The notes: generated by a model from the letters alone, not told the origin. DNA of 64,000 bases from Sorangium cellulosum So ce56 (GCF_000067165.1 NC_010162.1:1922001-1986000); one strand, 5' to 3'. Shown: positions 24,298-33,060, counted from the stretch's first letter. Numbers and translations: made by a program.

Positions 24298-26337
24298 ATG
24301 AAGAAAACCAGCCCAATGACAGGTCCTGCATTGGCTCCGACCTGGATTGCGATCGCCGCGGCCGCGGCGACGTTCGCGGCCTCCGGCCCCGTGAGCGCGC
24401 AGGCGCGGCGTTCGCCGATCTTCGATCCCGCGCTGAACGCTCCCGGCCGGCCGCTGCGCGGGTTCGCCGATCTCCACACCCACCCGATGGCGCACCTCGG
24501 CTTCGGGGGGCACGTGCTCCACGGCGCTCCCGACGTCGACGTGCTCATGGCGCCGGGGACCATCTACGACCCCAGCGGTCAAGGCGTGTCAGGCGCCACG
24601 TGCAATGCGTCGGCGCGGCGCGCCGCCAGCATCGCGGAGGCGCTGGGGACCAGCTACAGCACCCACCGGGGTCACGATTTTCTCACGAACAAGTGCGGGA
24701 ATCACGTCCGCCAGCTCGTGCTCGGGGAAATGGCGAAATCCCACGGCATCCGCTCGTTCGAGGTCGAGCGCCCCGTGGGTTATCCGACGTTCGCGCACTT
24801 CCCGGCGCACAACGATATCTTGCACCAGCAGATGTGGGTCGACTGGATCCGCCGCGCGAAGGAGGGGGGCCTCCGGGTGATGGTCGCGCTGGCCGTCAAC
24901 AGCCGCACGCTCGCCCATGGCATCGAGGCAAACCCGCCCGTCGACGACAGGGCGTCGGGCAATCTCCAGATCGAAGAGCTCGTCCGCTTCGTTGGCAAGC
25001 ACGACGCGTGGATGGAGATCGCGCGTTCATCCGCCGATCTCCGGCGCATCGTGGAGAAGGACAAGCTCGCGGTGATCGTCGGTGTCGAGCTGGACGACAT
25101 CGGCAACTTCGTGTGGAACAGAGCGTCTCCCACGGAGGCCCAGATCCGCGCGGAGATCAAGCGCCTCCACGTCCTCGGCGTGCGCTACGTGTTCCCGGTC
25201 CACCTCACCGACAACCTCTTCGGCGGCACCGCCGCCTACGAGGACGAGGTAGCGCGCGCCAACCGCTTCCAGACGGGGAAATGGTGGGATCTCGAGTGCT
25301 CCCGCGGAGAGGGCATCACGAAGCAGATCCAGTCGGGGAACGACCTCTTCAAGCTGATGAAGCTCGGCGACGCCGGCGGTCACATCCCGCTCCCGAGCTG
25401 CCAGGCGGGGGAAGGCCACAAGAACCGGCTGGGGCTCCTGCCCATGGGCCGCGTCGCCCTCAACGAGATGATGCGGCTCGGGATGGTCATCGACATCGAT
25501 CACATGTCGCAGCGGATGGTGAGCGACGTGCTCGCGTTCACCCGGACGATGCCCGGCGGCGCGTATCCGCTCGTCTCGGGGCACAACGGGCTCCGCGGAT
25601 CGAGCGGCAACGAGAACGGCCGGACCAGCGCCCAGTACACCGAGCTCGCCGCGCGCGGCGGGCTCGCGGGCGTCGGCTTCGGCGACTCCGATGCGCGGAC
25701 CTTCCTGCGGAGCGCGACCGCCGTGGCGGCGATCACGTCAGGCGGCAAGGCGCTTCAGATCACCCTCGGGTCGGACATCAACGGGATGGTCGTCATGCCG
25801 CGCTCTCCCGAGTGCCAGGCGCCCCGGGATCGGGTGGTGACGGTGCCAGGCGACGCCTGGGGCCACCCGCCCGCGCAGCTCCGGTGCACGGGGGCCGAGA
25901 TCGACGTGCGCTCCGCGCGCATCGGCTGCCTCGACATCCAGACCAGCGGAAACCTGACGGGCCTCGTCGGCCGCGCCTGCGACGCCAAGAGCTCCTGCTC
26001 TTACAAGGCGCCGACTCCCGACGAATACCGCCGTGCCGGTGTCCAGGCCGCGACGCGCGCGTTCTGCACGCAGGCCATGGAGATCGTGTATCGCTGCGTC
26101 GATCCGGCGGCCGAGGCGTGCGTCGATTACTCCAGCTTCCCCAGGGCCCGGATGGGGAGCCGCTCGTGGGATTACAACGAGGAGGGGGTCGTTCACATCG
26201 GGCTCTTCCCGGATTTCCTCAAGCACGTCGAGGCGCTTCCGGGCGGAGAGCAGCTCATCGACCGGCTCTACAGCGGAGCCGAAGGCTTCGCGCAGATGTG
26301 GGCGAAGGCCGAGACGGTCGGCCGCTCCGTCCCCTGA
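24298..26337 (+). CDS. Secreted M19-type (renal dipeptidase-like) metallohydrolase with Cys-rich insertion
   Basis: A 679-residue exported protein; the signal peptide is cleaved near GPVSAQA. Amidohydrolase-fold metal-binding motifs of peptidase family M19 are present: ADLHTHPM (about 56-63), VIDIDHMS (about 400), VSGHNGLRG and ITLGSDINGM (about 485). M19 enzymes cut dipeptides using two metal ions. The family is usually 330-450 residues, so this one is much longer: a CNASARR to TNKCG loop near the N-terminus and a Cys-rich block (about 525-605, from LRCTGAEIDVRSARIGC to MEIVYRCV) are inserted. That block resembles SUEL/galactose-binding lectin modules. Its substrate is probably not a simple dipeptide; this is inference. 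Confidence 0.78.
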   Translation: MKKTSPMTGPALAPTWIAIAAAAATFAASGPVSAQARRSPIFDPALNAPGRPLRGFADLHTHPMAHLGFGGHVLHGAPDVDVLMAPGTIYDPSGQGVSGATCNASARRAASIAEALGTSYSTHRGHDFLTNKCGNHVRQLVLGEMAKSHGIRSFEVERPVGYPTFAHFPAHNDILHQQMWVDWIRRAKEGGLRVMVALAVNSRTLAHGIEANPPVDDRASGNLQIEELVRFVGKHDAWMEIARSSADLRRIVEKDKLAVIVGVELDDIGNFVWNRASPTEAQIRAEIKRLHVLGVRYVFPVHLTDNLFGGTAAYEDEVARANRFQTGKWWDLECSRGEGITKQIQSGNDLFKLMKLGDAGGHIPLPSCQAGEGHKNRLGLLPMGRVALNEMMRLGMVIDIDHMSQRMVSDVLAFTRTMPGGAYPLVSGHNGLRGSSGNENGRTSAQYTELAARGGLAGVGFGDSDARTFLRSATAVAAITSGGKALQITLGSDINGMVVMPRSPECQAPRDRVVTVPGDAWGHPPAQLRCTGAEIDVRSARIGCLDIQTSGNLTGLVGRACDAKSSCSYKAPTPDEYRRAGVQAATRAFCTQAMEIVYRCVDPAAEACVDYSSFPRARMGSRSWDYNEEGVVHIGLFPDFLKHVEALPGGEQLIDRLYSGAEGFAQMWAKAETVGRSVP

Positions 26338-26442
26338 TCCGCGCACGTCCGTCCCGGGCTCGGGGGACCCGACCGGGGTTGGGCCTGCGCGGCAACGCTG
26401 TGCCGCGCCGCCGCCGGCTCGGGTCGGGTCCTCGTCCCGCTG

Positions 26443-26958
26443 TTACTGGCGCATCCACGCCACGAGAAACTTGGTCGTGTTCGCCCCCGGGTTGAACGCG
26501 TCGCCCTCGCGGATGCTGGCCGAGAACTCGATGGTTTTGGGCCCGGTCTGGGACGCGCTGAACCCGACAGCGCCGTTGTGGCCATCGATCTGCACGGTGA
26601 TCGTGCCGGCGACGATGTTGGTCGCGCTCGTGATCTTCTTGAAGCAGCCCCGCGTGCCAGGCCAGCCGCTGTTGCAGGTCACCGACGTGAGGCCGATCTG
26701 GAGCGCCTGCTCCGCCTCTTCCACGGTCTCCTCGCTCAGGTCCTCGTCGCTCAGGGCCTCGTCGCCCTCCTGCGCGATGCAGCCCGCGAGCGCCATGGAG
26801 GCGAGGACGGCGATCATCCCGCTGAGCTTCGCGAGAAACCTCATGCCTCGGCCCTTCCCGCCCGACCGAGCTCGCCGGTCATCTTCGGGTCGGGCCATGG
26901 CGCAGCCGTCCTGGCCTTCGAGGAGTGTGCCTTGTGCGCTCTTGATGTCGTGTGTCAT
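26443..26958 (-). CDS. Small lipoprotein
   Basis: The 171-residue frame starts at 26958, where a very good ribosome site (GGAGGCGGAG) precedes the ATG. It has an unusually long polar leader before the signal segment FLAKLSGMIAVLASMALAGC. A shorter start at 26844 (MRFLAKL) would give a normal lipoprotein signal peptide but has a poorly spaced site, so both are possible. The mature part is acidic at first (EGDEALSDEDLSEETVEEAEQ) and then a small beta-rich domain with a Cys pair (TCNSGWPGTRGCF). No family is recognised. It is convergent with the M19-type gene. Confidence 0.7.
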   Translation of the reverse strand: MTHDIKSAQGTLLEGQDGCAMARPEDDRRARSGGKGRGMRFLAKLSGMIAVLASMALAGCIAQEGDEALSDEDLSEETVEEAEQALQIGLTSVTCNSGWPGTRGCFKKITSATNIVAGTITVQIDGHNGAVGFSASQTGPKTIEFSASIREGDAFNPGANTTKFLVAWMRQ

Positions 26959-27074
26959 GCTCCGCCTCCATTCATGCTTTCGGTTTCTGTCGCTCCAGCG
27001 GTGTGGCCGTCGCGTTGCGGTGCTCGTACGAGGACCGTGACCTGGTACGGAGGTGGTACCTCACGGTCGGAGAT

Positions 27075-27121
27075 GCGATAAGGGCAAACGTTCTTGCCCC
27101 ACCTGGCAAACTTCCTTGCCC
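27075..27121 (-). repeat. GGCAA-N6-TTGCC elements, right copies
   Basis: GGGCAAACGTTCTTGCCC (27082-27099) and GGCAAACTTCCTTGCCC (27105-27121) are two near-copies 22 bp apart, each able to form a hairpin. The first, read on the minus strand, matches the element at 24182-24211. Confidence 0.6.
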
Positions 27122-27154
27122 GTCGAAGGTAAATACATGGCCTGTCCGCCACGC

Positions 27155-27220
27155 GCGGCGCGCGCCGTCGAATGGGCCCGGAGCACGCCGCGCGAGGAGG
27201 TGGTGGCCCGGCTGCAGCGG
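27155..27220 (+). pseudogene. Fossil of an NMT1-type binding-protein gene
   Basis: 60 of 66 bases match 21817-21882 inside the binding-protein gene. In that frame it reads AARAVEWARSTPREEVV and ARLQR; five of the six base changes are silent and one is Ile to Val. The homology stops sharply at both ends. It is the remnant of a paralogue that diverged while still under coding selection, not a fresh copy. Confidence 0.8.
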
Positions 27221-27270
27221 TTCGGTCCGGGCTCGGCGCGCTGCGCCGCACGAAGGCACGCTCGCGGAGC

Positions 27271-27335
27271 GTGACATCGTGACGATGTCACGGCGTGACA
27301 TCGTCACATCGTGACATCGTCACGGCGTGACATCC
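27271..27335. repeat. GTGACATCGTCAC palindrome cluster
   Basis: A 21 bp perfect palindrome (27271-27291, 10 bp arms around one base) is followed by two copies of GTGACATCGTCAC (27295-27307 and 27311-27323) and a partial one (27327 on). The whole can fold in several ways. It has no spacers of CRISPR size. Confidence 0.8.
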
Positions 27336-27338
27336 GAA

Positions 27339-27413
27339 TCTTGGCGTCTTATGGAGTCTTGACGACCCCCATCATTGCCGCAGGATGGGGTAAGTACCCA
27401 CCACCCGGCGTTC
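27339..27413 (+). repeat. Dispersed hairpin element, degenerate copy
   Basis: TCTTGGCGTCTT (27339-27350) matches the right arm of the element, and the segment GGGGTAAGTACCCACCACCC (27387-27406) matches GGGGTAGGTACCACACCACC found at the same distance downstream of the copy at 58929-58985. The left arm is missing. Confidence 0.5.
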
Positions 27414-27430
27414 TTCAGGGCGCTGCTTGC

Positions 27431-27468
27431 CCAGGAGCTCGACGCGAGCCCAGGAGCTCGACGCGAGC
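27431..27468. repeat. 19 bp tandem repeat x 2
   Basis: Two exact adjacent copies of CCAGGAGCTCGACGCGAGC, just downstream of the efflux operon stop at 27479 on the minus strand. Confidence 0.9.
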
Positions 27469-27478
27469 GAGGCTTACT

Positions 27479-28786
27479 TCAACGGTTAGGTCCGCCCGGA
27501 GGCGGGGGCGGCGGCCCTTCAGGGAGGATCTCGACCGCCATCCCCTCGGTCAGCTCCGCGCTCGCGAGCTTCACGACCCGCTCGCTCCCGTCGAGCCCGG
27601 TCGACACCTGGATCGTCGCGCCCGTGTCGCGCTCGACGACGATCGGCGCGAAGCGGATCCTGCTCCCGGGGTCGATGACGGCCACGCGGAGCCCCTTGGC
27701 GTCGTTGTAGAGCGCCGTCGCCGGGATCTCGAGCACGCGGTGCGGCGTGGGCAAGGTCAGCGCGACCTCCGCGTACATGCCGGCGAGGAGGCGGCCGTCG
27801 GGGTTCGGCACCCGCACCTCCGTGTTCATCGTCCGGGTCGCCGGGTCGAGCGCGCCGGCCGTGCGCGCGATCGTGCCCTGGAACGGCTGCCCCGCGAACT
27901 CGCGCACCGTGACCTTCGCCGGCGCGTCGACCCGCACGCTGGGCGCCACGTCCTGCGGGACGCCCACGAAGACGCGCACGGGGTCGGTCGCCGCGATGGT
28001 GAAGAGCGGCGTCCCATTGCCCGCCGTGACAAGCGCCCCGCGCTCGGTCGTGCGCGAGGTGACCGTCCCCGCGAACGGCGCGGCGACCTTCGCGAACTTC
28101 TTCTGATCCAGGATGCGCTGGACGTTCGCCTGCTGCGCGGTGATCGCCGCGCGCGCCACGGTGACGCTCGCCTCGGCGACGTGCGCCTGCCCCTGCCGCT
28201 GCTCGAGCTCCTCCTGCGGCGCCACGCCCGCGGGGACGAGCTGCTCGTAGCGCTTCACGCTCGACCTCGACAGGTCGCGGTTGGCCTCGGCCTGCACGAG
28301 GCCGGCGCTCGCCTGCACGAGCTGCGCGCGGGCCTGCGCGAGCTCCTGATCGAGCTCGGGCGTGTCGATCTCGGCGAGGATCTGCCCCTCCTCGACCTTG
28401 TCGCCGATGTCCGCGGTCCACCGCCGCACGTAGCCGCTCACGCGCGGGTAGACGACCGTCTCGGCGAGGGGCTGGATGCTCCCGGGCAGGACGAGCGCCC
28501 GGTCGCTCGACACGGGCTGCGGCGCGACGACCCCCACGCGCGGGGCCGCGCCCTCGGCGGCCCGCGCGCCCTGCTCCAGCGCGGCGCGGGCGCTGCGGCG
28601 GGGCAGGTAGGCCGCGGCGAACGCCGCCCCGAGCACGACGACGAGGCCCACGCCGAGGGCGAGGCCGCGGGTCCTCGTCAGCACGGCGGGCGGCGGCAGA
28701 TCGAACCCGAGGTCGTCGGCAGGGCTGCCCGGAGACGGGGGAGCGGAGGTCGGGGGGGCAGCGGAGCGGCGGGCGGGGGAGCTCAT
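27479..28786 (-). CDS. RND efflux periplasmic adaptor subunit (HlyD/MFP family)
   Basis: A 435-residue membrane-fusion protein. One N-terminal membrane helix (about 40-60) anchors it; then come the first lipoyl half (VVYPRVSGYVRRWTADIGDKVEEGQILAEID), a long coiled-coil hairpin (LDQELAQARAQLVQASAGLV and on), the second lipoyl half (FAGTVTSRTTERGALVTAG), the beta-barrel domain (RVFVGVPQDVAPSV) and a membrane-proximal domain. The C-terminus is Pro/Gly-rich. The ATG overlaps the stop of the pump gene (ATGA), so the two are coupled. It links the pump to an outer-membrane channel; no channel gene is next to it. Confidence 0.92.
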   Translation of the reverse strand: MSSPARRSAAPPTSAPPSPGSPADDLGFDLPPPAVLTRTRGLALGVGLVVVLGAAFAAAYLPRRSARAALEQGARAAEGAAPRVGVVAPQPVSSDRALVLPGSIQPLAETVVYPRVSGYVRRWTADIGDKVEEGQILAEIDTPELDQELAQARAQLVQASAGLVQAEANRDLSRSSVKRYEQLVPAGVAPQEELEQRQGQAHVAEASVTVARAAITAQQANVQRILDQKKFAKVAAPFAGTVTSRTTERGALVTAGNGTPLFTIAATDPVRVFVGVPQDVAPSVRVDAPAKVTVREFAGQPFQGTIARTAGALDPATRTMNTEVRVPNPDGRLLAGMYAEVALTLPTPHRVLEIPATALYNDAKGLRVAVIDPGSRIRFAPIVVERDTGATIQVSTGLDGSERVVKLASAELTEGMAVEILPEGPPPPPPGGPNR

Positions 28787-31700
28787 AGGTCCTCTGCGAG
28801 CGGGTCTCTGGCCGGGGCCTTGTTCCGGAGGAGGCTGTACATCACGGGCACGAAGAAGAGCGTGCTCAGCGTCGCGACGAGGAGGCCGCCGATGACCGCG
28901 CGCCCCAGCGGGGCGTTCTGCTCGCCGCCCTCGCCCAGGCCGAGCGACATGGGCAGCATGCCGAAGATCATCGCGAGCGCCGTCATGAGCACCGGCCGGA
29001 GGCGCGTCATGCCCGCGGCGAGGGCCGCGGTGCCCGCGTCGCGGCCCAGCTTGCGCTGGTCGTTCGCGAACGTCACGACGAGGATGCTGTTCGCCGTGGC
29101 GACGCCGACGCACATGATCGAGCCCATGAGCGCGGGCACGCTCAGCGTCGTGTGCGTCACGAACAGCACCCACGCGATGCCCGCTACCGCGCCCGGCAGC
29201 GCCATCAGGATGATGAGCGGGTCGAGCCACGACTGGAAGTTCACGACCATCAGCAGGTAGACGAGCACGACCGCGAAGAGGAGCCCGTAGCCGAGCCCCG
29301 TGAACGAGGTGTCCATGCTCTCCGCCTGCCCCTTGATGGTCACCTTCGTCCCGCGCGGCAGCTCGGGCCTGAGCTCGTCGACGACGCGCGAGACGGCGCC
29401 CGCGACCGAGCCGAGGTCGGTGCCGTCGACGTTCGCCTGGACGTCGAACGTCCTCGCGACGTTGTAATGGGTGATGTTCGCCGGCCCGGTCGCCCGCGAC
29501 ATCGACGCGACGTTGGACAGGAGCTGGGGGCGGCCGTCGCCCGTCGACAGCGGCGTGGCGTTCACGTCGTCGATGGATCCCATCGCGTACTGGGGCGTCT
29601 GCACCGCGACGAGGTACTGCACGCCGCGCTTGTCCAGCCAGTAGGTCGGCGACGTCTGCCCGCTCGACGAGAGCGAGACGAGCACGTCGCTCGCCACGTC
29701 GCGCTGGCTGAGCCCCAGCTGGTCGGCCATCGTTCGATCGACGTCGATGCGGAGCTGCGGCCTCGCCGGCACCTGCGCGAGGTGGACGTCGACGGCGCCG
29801 GGGATCTTCTCCATGCGCTCGGCGATCTTCAGCGCGACGGCGTAGGTCTCGTCCTCCTTGCCGATCGGGCCGACCACCTGGACGTTGATGGGCGCCGCGA
29901 GGCCGAAGTTCAGCACCTGCGTCGAGATGTCGGGGGCGAGGAAGAAGAACGTCGTGTCGGGGTACGCCGCGTTGAGCTTCGCGCGGAGCGTCCGGACGTG
30001 GTCCGCGGTGGGCCGGTGGTGCTCCGCGAGCGCGATGAAGATCTGCCCGTCGGCCGACGAGATCTGCGCGCCCTCGCTGAGCGACAGGTTGATGCCGCTC
30101 GCCGGGATGCCGATGCTGTCGAGCATCGTGCGGATCTCGCCCGGCGGGAGCGCCCCGCGGATGGTCTCCTGGATACGGGCGAAGCGCCGCTCGCTCTCCT
30201 CGAGGCGGGTGCCCGGCGGGCCGCGCACGTGGAGCTTGATGAGCCCCGCGTCGACGGTCGGGAAGAAGTCGCGGCCGAGGAGCGGGATCAGCGCGACCGA
30301 GGCGGCGACGAGCGCAAGGAACGCCCCGACGGACAGGGCGCGGTGCGCGAGCGCCCAGGCGAGCCACCCGCCGTACGCCCCCCGCAGCCGGTCGAAGGCG
30401 CGGTTGAACGCGGCGAAGACGCGCCCGAAGAGGCCCTTTGGAGCGGCGTGGCCGTGCGCGTGCTCCGCCGCCTCGCGCTCGAGCAGGAGGCGCACGAGCG
30501 TCGGGACGAGCGTCCGCGACAGGAAGTACGACGTGAGCATGGCGAAGACGACCGCCAGGGCCATCGGCACGAAGAGCGACCGCGCGGCGCCGGTGATGAA
30601 GGCGACCGGCACGAAGACGATGCAGATGCAGAGCGTGGAGACGAGCGCCGGGACGGCGATCTCCTGCGCCCCGTCGACGATGGCGCGCAGGAACGGCTTC
30701 CGCTGCCCGAGGTTCCTGTGGATGTTCTCGATGGCCACGGTCGCGTCGTCGACGAGGATGCCGACGGCGAGCGCCATCCCGCCGAGCGTCATCACGTTGA
30801 GCGTGTGGCCGAGGGCGTTCAGCGCGATGATCGAGACGAGGATCGAGAGCGGGATGCTGGTGACGACGATGAGCGTGCTGCGCCAGCTCCCGAGGAACAG
30901 CACGATCATGAGCGCCGTGAGCCCCGCGGCGATCAGCGCCTCGTGCACGACCCCGGAGACCGCGGCGCGGACGAACACCGACTGATCGAAGAGCAGCGAG
31001 ACCTTGAGCTCCTTCGGGAGCTTCTCCAGCGTGGCCGGCAGCATCGCGTGGATGCGCGAGGCGACGTCGAGCGTGCTCGCGCTCCCGTTCTTGAGGATGC
31101 TCAGGAGCACGCTGCGCTTGCCCTCCACGTGCACCATGTTCGTCTGCGGCGCGTTCCCGTCGCGCACGCTCGCGACGTCGCGGAGGGTGATCGTCCTGCC
31201 GTTCACCGTCTTGAGCGGCAGCTTCCCGAGCTCCTCGAAGGCCGCGGGGCTGCTGTTCATGATGACGGGGTACTCGTTCTCCCCCATCTTCGCCGTGCCG
31301 GAGGGCAGGGTGACGTTCTGCAGCCCGAGCGCCGCGTTCACGTCGCGCGGCGACAGCCCCCAGGCGAAGAGGCGCTGCGGGTCGATGTCGACCATGATCT
31401 GGCGCTGCTTCCCGCCGTACGGGTACGGGATCTGCGTGCCCCGGATCGTGGCGATGTCGGCGCGGATGAAGTTGACCGCGTAGTCGAAGAGCTGCTGCTC
31501 GCTCAGCGACTCGCTCTCCAGCGCGGCCTGGAGGATCGGCACGTTCGAGGCGCTGTAACGGATGATGAGCGGCGGGCTGATCCCGGGCGGCATCTGGCGG
31601 ATCGCGGTCTGCGAGATCGCCGTGACCTGCGCCGTCGCGGCCTCGATGCTGGCGCCGGGCTGGAGGAAGATCTTGATGATCGAGATGCCGGTGAGCGACT

Positions 31701-32016
31701 GGCTCTCGATATGATCGATGTCGTTGACGGTGGTCGTGAGGAAGCGCTCGTAATTGTTGACGATGCGCTTCTCCATCTCCTCGGGGGGGAGGCCGCCGTA
31801 GTTGAAAATTACAGACAGGACCGGGATGTCGATGTCCGGGAAGATGTCCGTCGGCATCCGGGCGACGGTGAACACGCCCAGGATGACGATCAGCATCGAC
31901 ATCACGATGAACGTGTACGTGCGTTGAAGCGCGATCCGGACGAGCCACATGGGCCAATTCCCGTCCCCCTCCGGAGCGCCCCGGCCGGGGGTGGCGCCTG
32001 AGGGCAGGCTCCGCAT
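28783..32016 (-). CDS. RND multidrug efflux pump (AcrB-type inner-membrane transporter)
   Basis: A 1077-residue protein with the RND layout: first helix RTYTFIVMSMLIVILGVFTV, the large porter loop from MPTDIFPDIDIPVLSVIFNY on, six helices including the proton-relay segment VGILVDDATVAIENI, a second porter loop, and five more helices. The double Asp of helix 4 is kept. It should export hydrophobic compounds by proton antiport in a trimer with the adaptor encoded downstream. The start is uncertain: ATG 32016 adds a polar 22-residue leader, while 31950 (MWLVRIAL) is the usual family start. The gene is divergent from the LysR regulator. Confidence 0.93.
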   Translation of the reverse strand: MRSLPSGATPGRGAPEGDGNWPMWLVRIALQRTYTFIVMSMLIVILGVFTVARMPTDIFPDIDIPVLSVIFNYGGLPPEEMEKRIVNNYERFLTTTVNDIDHIESQSLTGISIIKIFLQPGASIEAATAQVTAISQTAIRQMPPGISPPLIIRYSASNVPILQAALESESLSEQQLFDYAVNFIRADIATIRGTQIPYPYGGKQRQIMVDIDPQRLFAWGLSPRDVNAALGLQNVTLPSGTAKMGENEYPVIMNSSPAAFEELGKLPLKTVNGRTITLRDVASVRDGNAPQTNMVHVEGKRSVLLSILKNGSASTLDVASRIHAMLPATLEKLPKELKVSLLFDQSVFVRAAVSGVVHEALIAAGLTALMIVLFLGSWRSTLIVVTSIPLSILVSIIALNALGHTLNVMTLGGMALAVGILVDDATVAIENIHRNLGQRKPFLRAIVDGAQEIAVPALVSTLCICIVFVPVAFITGAARSLFVPMALAVVFAMLTSYFLSRTLVPTLVRLLLEREAAEHAHGHAAPKGLFGRVFAAFNRAFDRLRGAYGGWLAWALAHRALSVGAFLALVAASVALIPLLGRDFFPTVDAGLIKLHVRGPPGTRLEESERRFARIQETIRGALPPGEIRTMLDSIGIPASGINLSLSEGAQISSADGQIFIALAEHHRPTADHVRTLRAKLNAAYPDTTFFFLAPDISTQVLNFGLAAPINVQVVGPIGKEDETYAVALKIAERMEKIPGAVDVHLAQVPARPQLRIDVDRTMADQLGLSQRDVASDVLVSLSSSGQTSPTYWLDKRGVQYLVAVQTPQYAMGSIDDVNATPLSTGDGRPQLLSNVASMSRATGPANITHYNVARTFDVQANVDGTDLGSVAGAVSRVVDELRPELPRGTKVTIKGQAESMDTSFTGLGYGLLFAVVLVYLLMVVNFQSWLDPLIILMALPGAVAGIAWVLFVTHTTLSVPALMGSIMCVGVATANSILVVTFANDQRKLGRDAGTAALAAGMTRLRPVLMTALAMIFGMLPMSLGLGEGGEQNAPLGRAVIGGLLVATLSTLFFVPVMYSLLRNKAPARDPLAEDL

Positions 32017-32053
32017 TTAGGGTGCCCTTGACGTTCGTCCAATCTATTCTTTC

Positions 32054-32078
32054 GTATCACACGATACCTTCAAGGTAT
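32054..32078. promoter_or_regulatory. LysR-type operator overlapping the regulator start codon
   Basis: ATACCTTCAAGGTAT (32064-32078) is a perfect 7 bp inverted repeat around one base and fits the LysR box T-N11-A. It overlaps the ATG at 32077. A second inverted repeat, GTATC-N4-GATAC (32054-32067), overlaps its left arm. Both lie in the 60 bp gap between the LysR and efflux genes. Confidence 0.65.
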
Positions 32079-33060
32079 GGATCTACGCCACCTCCGGTAC
32101 TTCACGGCCGTCGCCGAGGAGCGGCACTTCGGCCGCGCGGCGCAGCGGCTCGGCATCGCCCAGCCGCCGCTGAGCCGGCAGATCCAGGATCTCGAGTCCG
32201 AGCTCGGGTTCTCGCTCTTCGATCGCTCGCGGCGGCGCGTCGAGCTGACGCCCGCGGGCGCGGTGCTCCTCGCCCATGTCCGGCGGGTCTTCGACGCGCT
32301 CGAGCTCGCGGTGCACGAGGCCCGGCGCGCGAGCGTGGGCGAGACCGGGCGCCTCGTGGTCGGGTACCTGTCGTCGCTCGCCTACAGCGGCATCACCGAG
32401 CTGGTCCGCACCTTTCGCGGGGAGCTCCCCGCGGTGGAGCTCGCGCTCCGCGAGATGCCGCCGCAGGAGCAGATCGAGGCGCTGAAGGACGGGCGCATCG
32501 ACGTCGGCTTCGTGAGGGCGCCGCTCCACGACGCCCGGCTCGCGTCCGAGTGCGTCCGGCGCGAGCCGCTCCTGGTCGCCCTGCCGGCCGATCACCCGCT
32601 CGCCGCGCGGAAGCGCATCCCGCTCGAGCTCCTGTCGCGCGAGCCGTTCGTCGTGTTCCCGCGCCAGCGCGGGTCGGCCTTCTTCGACCTGGTGATGGGG
32701 CTCTGCCGCGCCGCGGGCTTCTCCCCGCGCATCGCGCAGGAGGCGCTGCACCTCGACATCCTGAGCCTGGTGGCGGCGGGCTTCGGCGTCTCTATCTTGC
32801 CGGAATCCATCAAGAATGTCGGTCGCAAGGGGCTCGCGCTGCGGCCGATCGTGGGGGCGCCGTCGACCGATCTGCTCGTCGCGTGGCGCGCCGACGACGC
32901 GTCTCCCACGCTCCGGCAGTTCCTGTCGTTCGTGCGGCGGGTCGGCGTGAGCAAGGGCAAGGCGCGCGCGGCGCGCCGCAGGCCGGGGGAACCTGGGGAA
33001 GGCGAGCGCGGCCGCCGTGCCCGCGGGGCCGCCGCGGCGAGGCCGGACGCGGCGGAATAG
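32077..33060 (+). CDS. LysR-family transcriptional regulator
   Basis: A 327-residue regulator. The N-terminal winged HTH (MDLRHLRYFTAVAEERHFGRAA to RLGIAQPPLSRQIQDLE) is typical; the ligand-binding domain (about 92-295) contains TGRLVVGYLSSLAYSG, DVGFVRAPLHDARL and DILSLVAAGFGVSILPESI. A basic, low-complexity tail of about 30 residues (KARAARRRPGEPG and on) is unusual. It is divergent from the RND efflux operon, which it very probably controls, and it should repress itself because its operator covers its own start codon. The inducer is unknown. Confidence 0.92.
   Translation: MDLRHLRYFTAVAEERHFGRAAQRLGIAQPPLSRQIQDLESELGFSLFDRSRRRVELTPAGAVLLAHVRRVFDALELAVHEARRASVGETGRLVVGYLSSLAYSGITELVRTFRGELPAVELALREMPPQEQIEALKDGRIDVGFVRAPLHDARLASECVRREPLLVALPADHPLAARKRIPLELLSREPFVVFPRQRGSAFFDLVMGLCRAAGFSPRIAQEALHLDILSLVAAGFGVSILPESIKNVGRKGLALRPIVGAPSTDLLVAWRADDASPTLRQFLSFVRRVGVSKGKARAARRRPGEPGEGERGRRARGAAAARPDAAE

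Larger units (their letters stand above)
26959..27478. other. Intergenic graveyard with repeats and a gene fossil
   Basis: This 520 bp stretch holds no intact gene. It contains two GGCAA-type hairpins, a 66 bp fossil of the NMT1-type gene, a cluster of GTGAC palindromes, a degenerate copy of the dispersed hairpin element and a 19 bp tandem repeat; each is listed separately. Confidence 0.7.

Noticed and set aside
27271..27335. Possible CRISPR array
   Set aside because: Repeat units are 13 bp with 3 bp gaps, palindromic, and there are no spacers or cas genes.
28787..31957. Open frame continuing upstream of the RND adaptor start
   Set aside because: It overlaps the RND pump gene in another frame and shows no recognisable sequence before the adaptor Met at 28786.
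29152..32001. Open frame of about 949 codons on the plus strand, opposite the RND pump gene
   Set aside because: Shadow frame; the minus-strand protein has all RND motifs, while this one is charged and without a fold.
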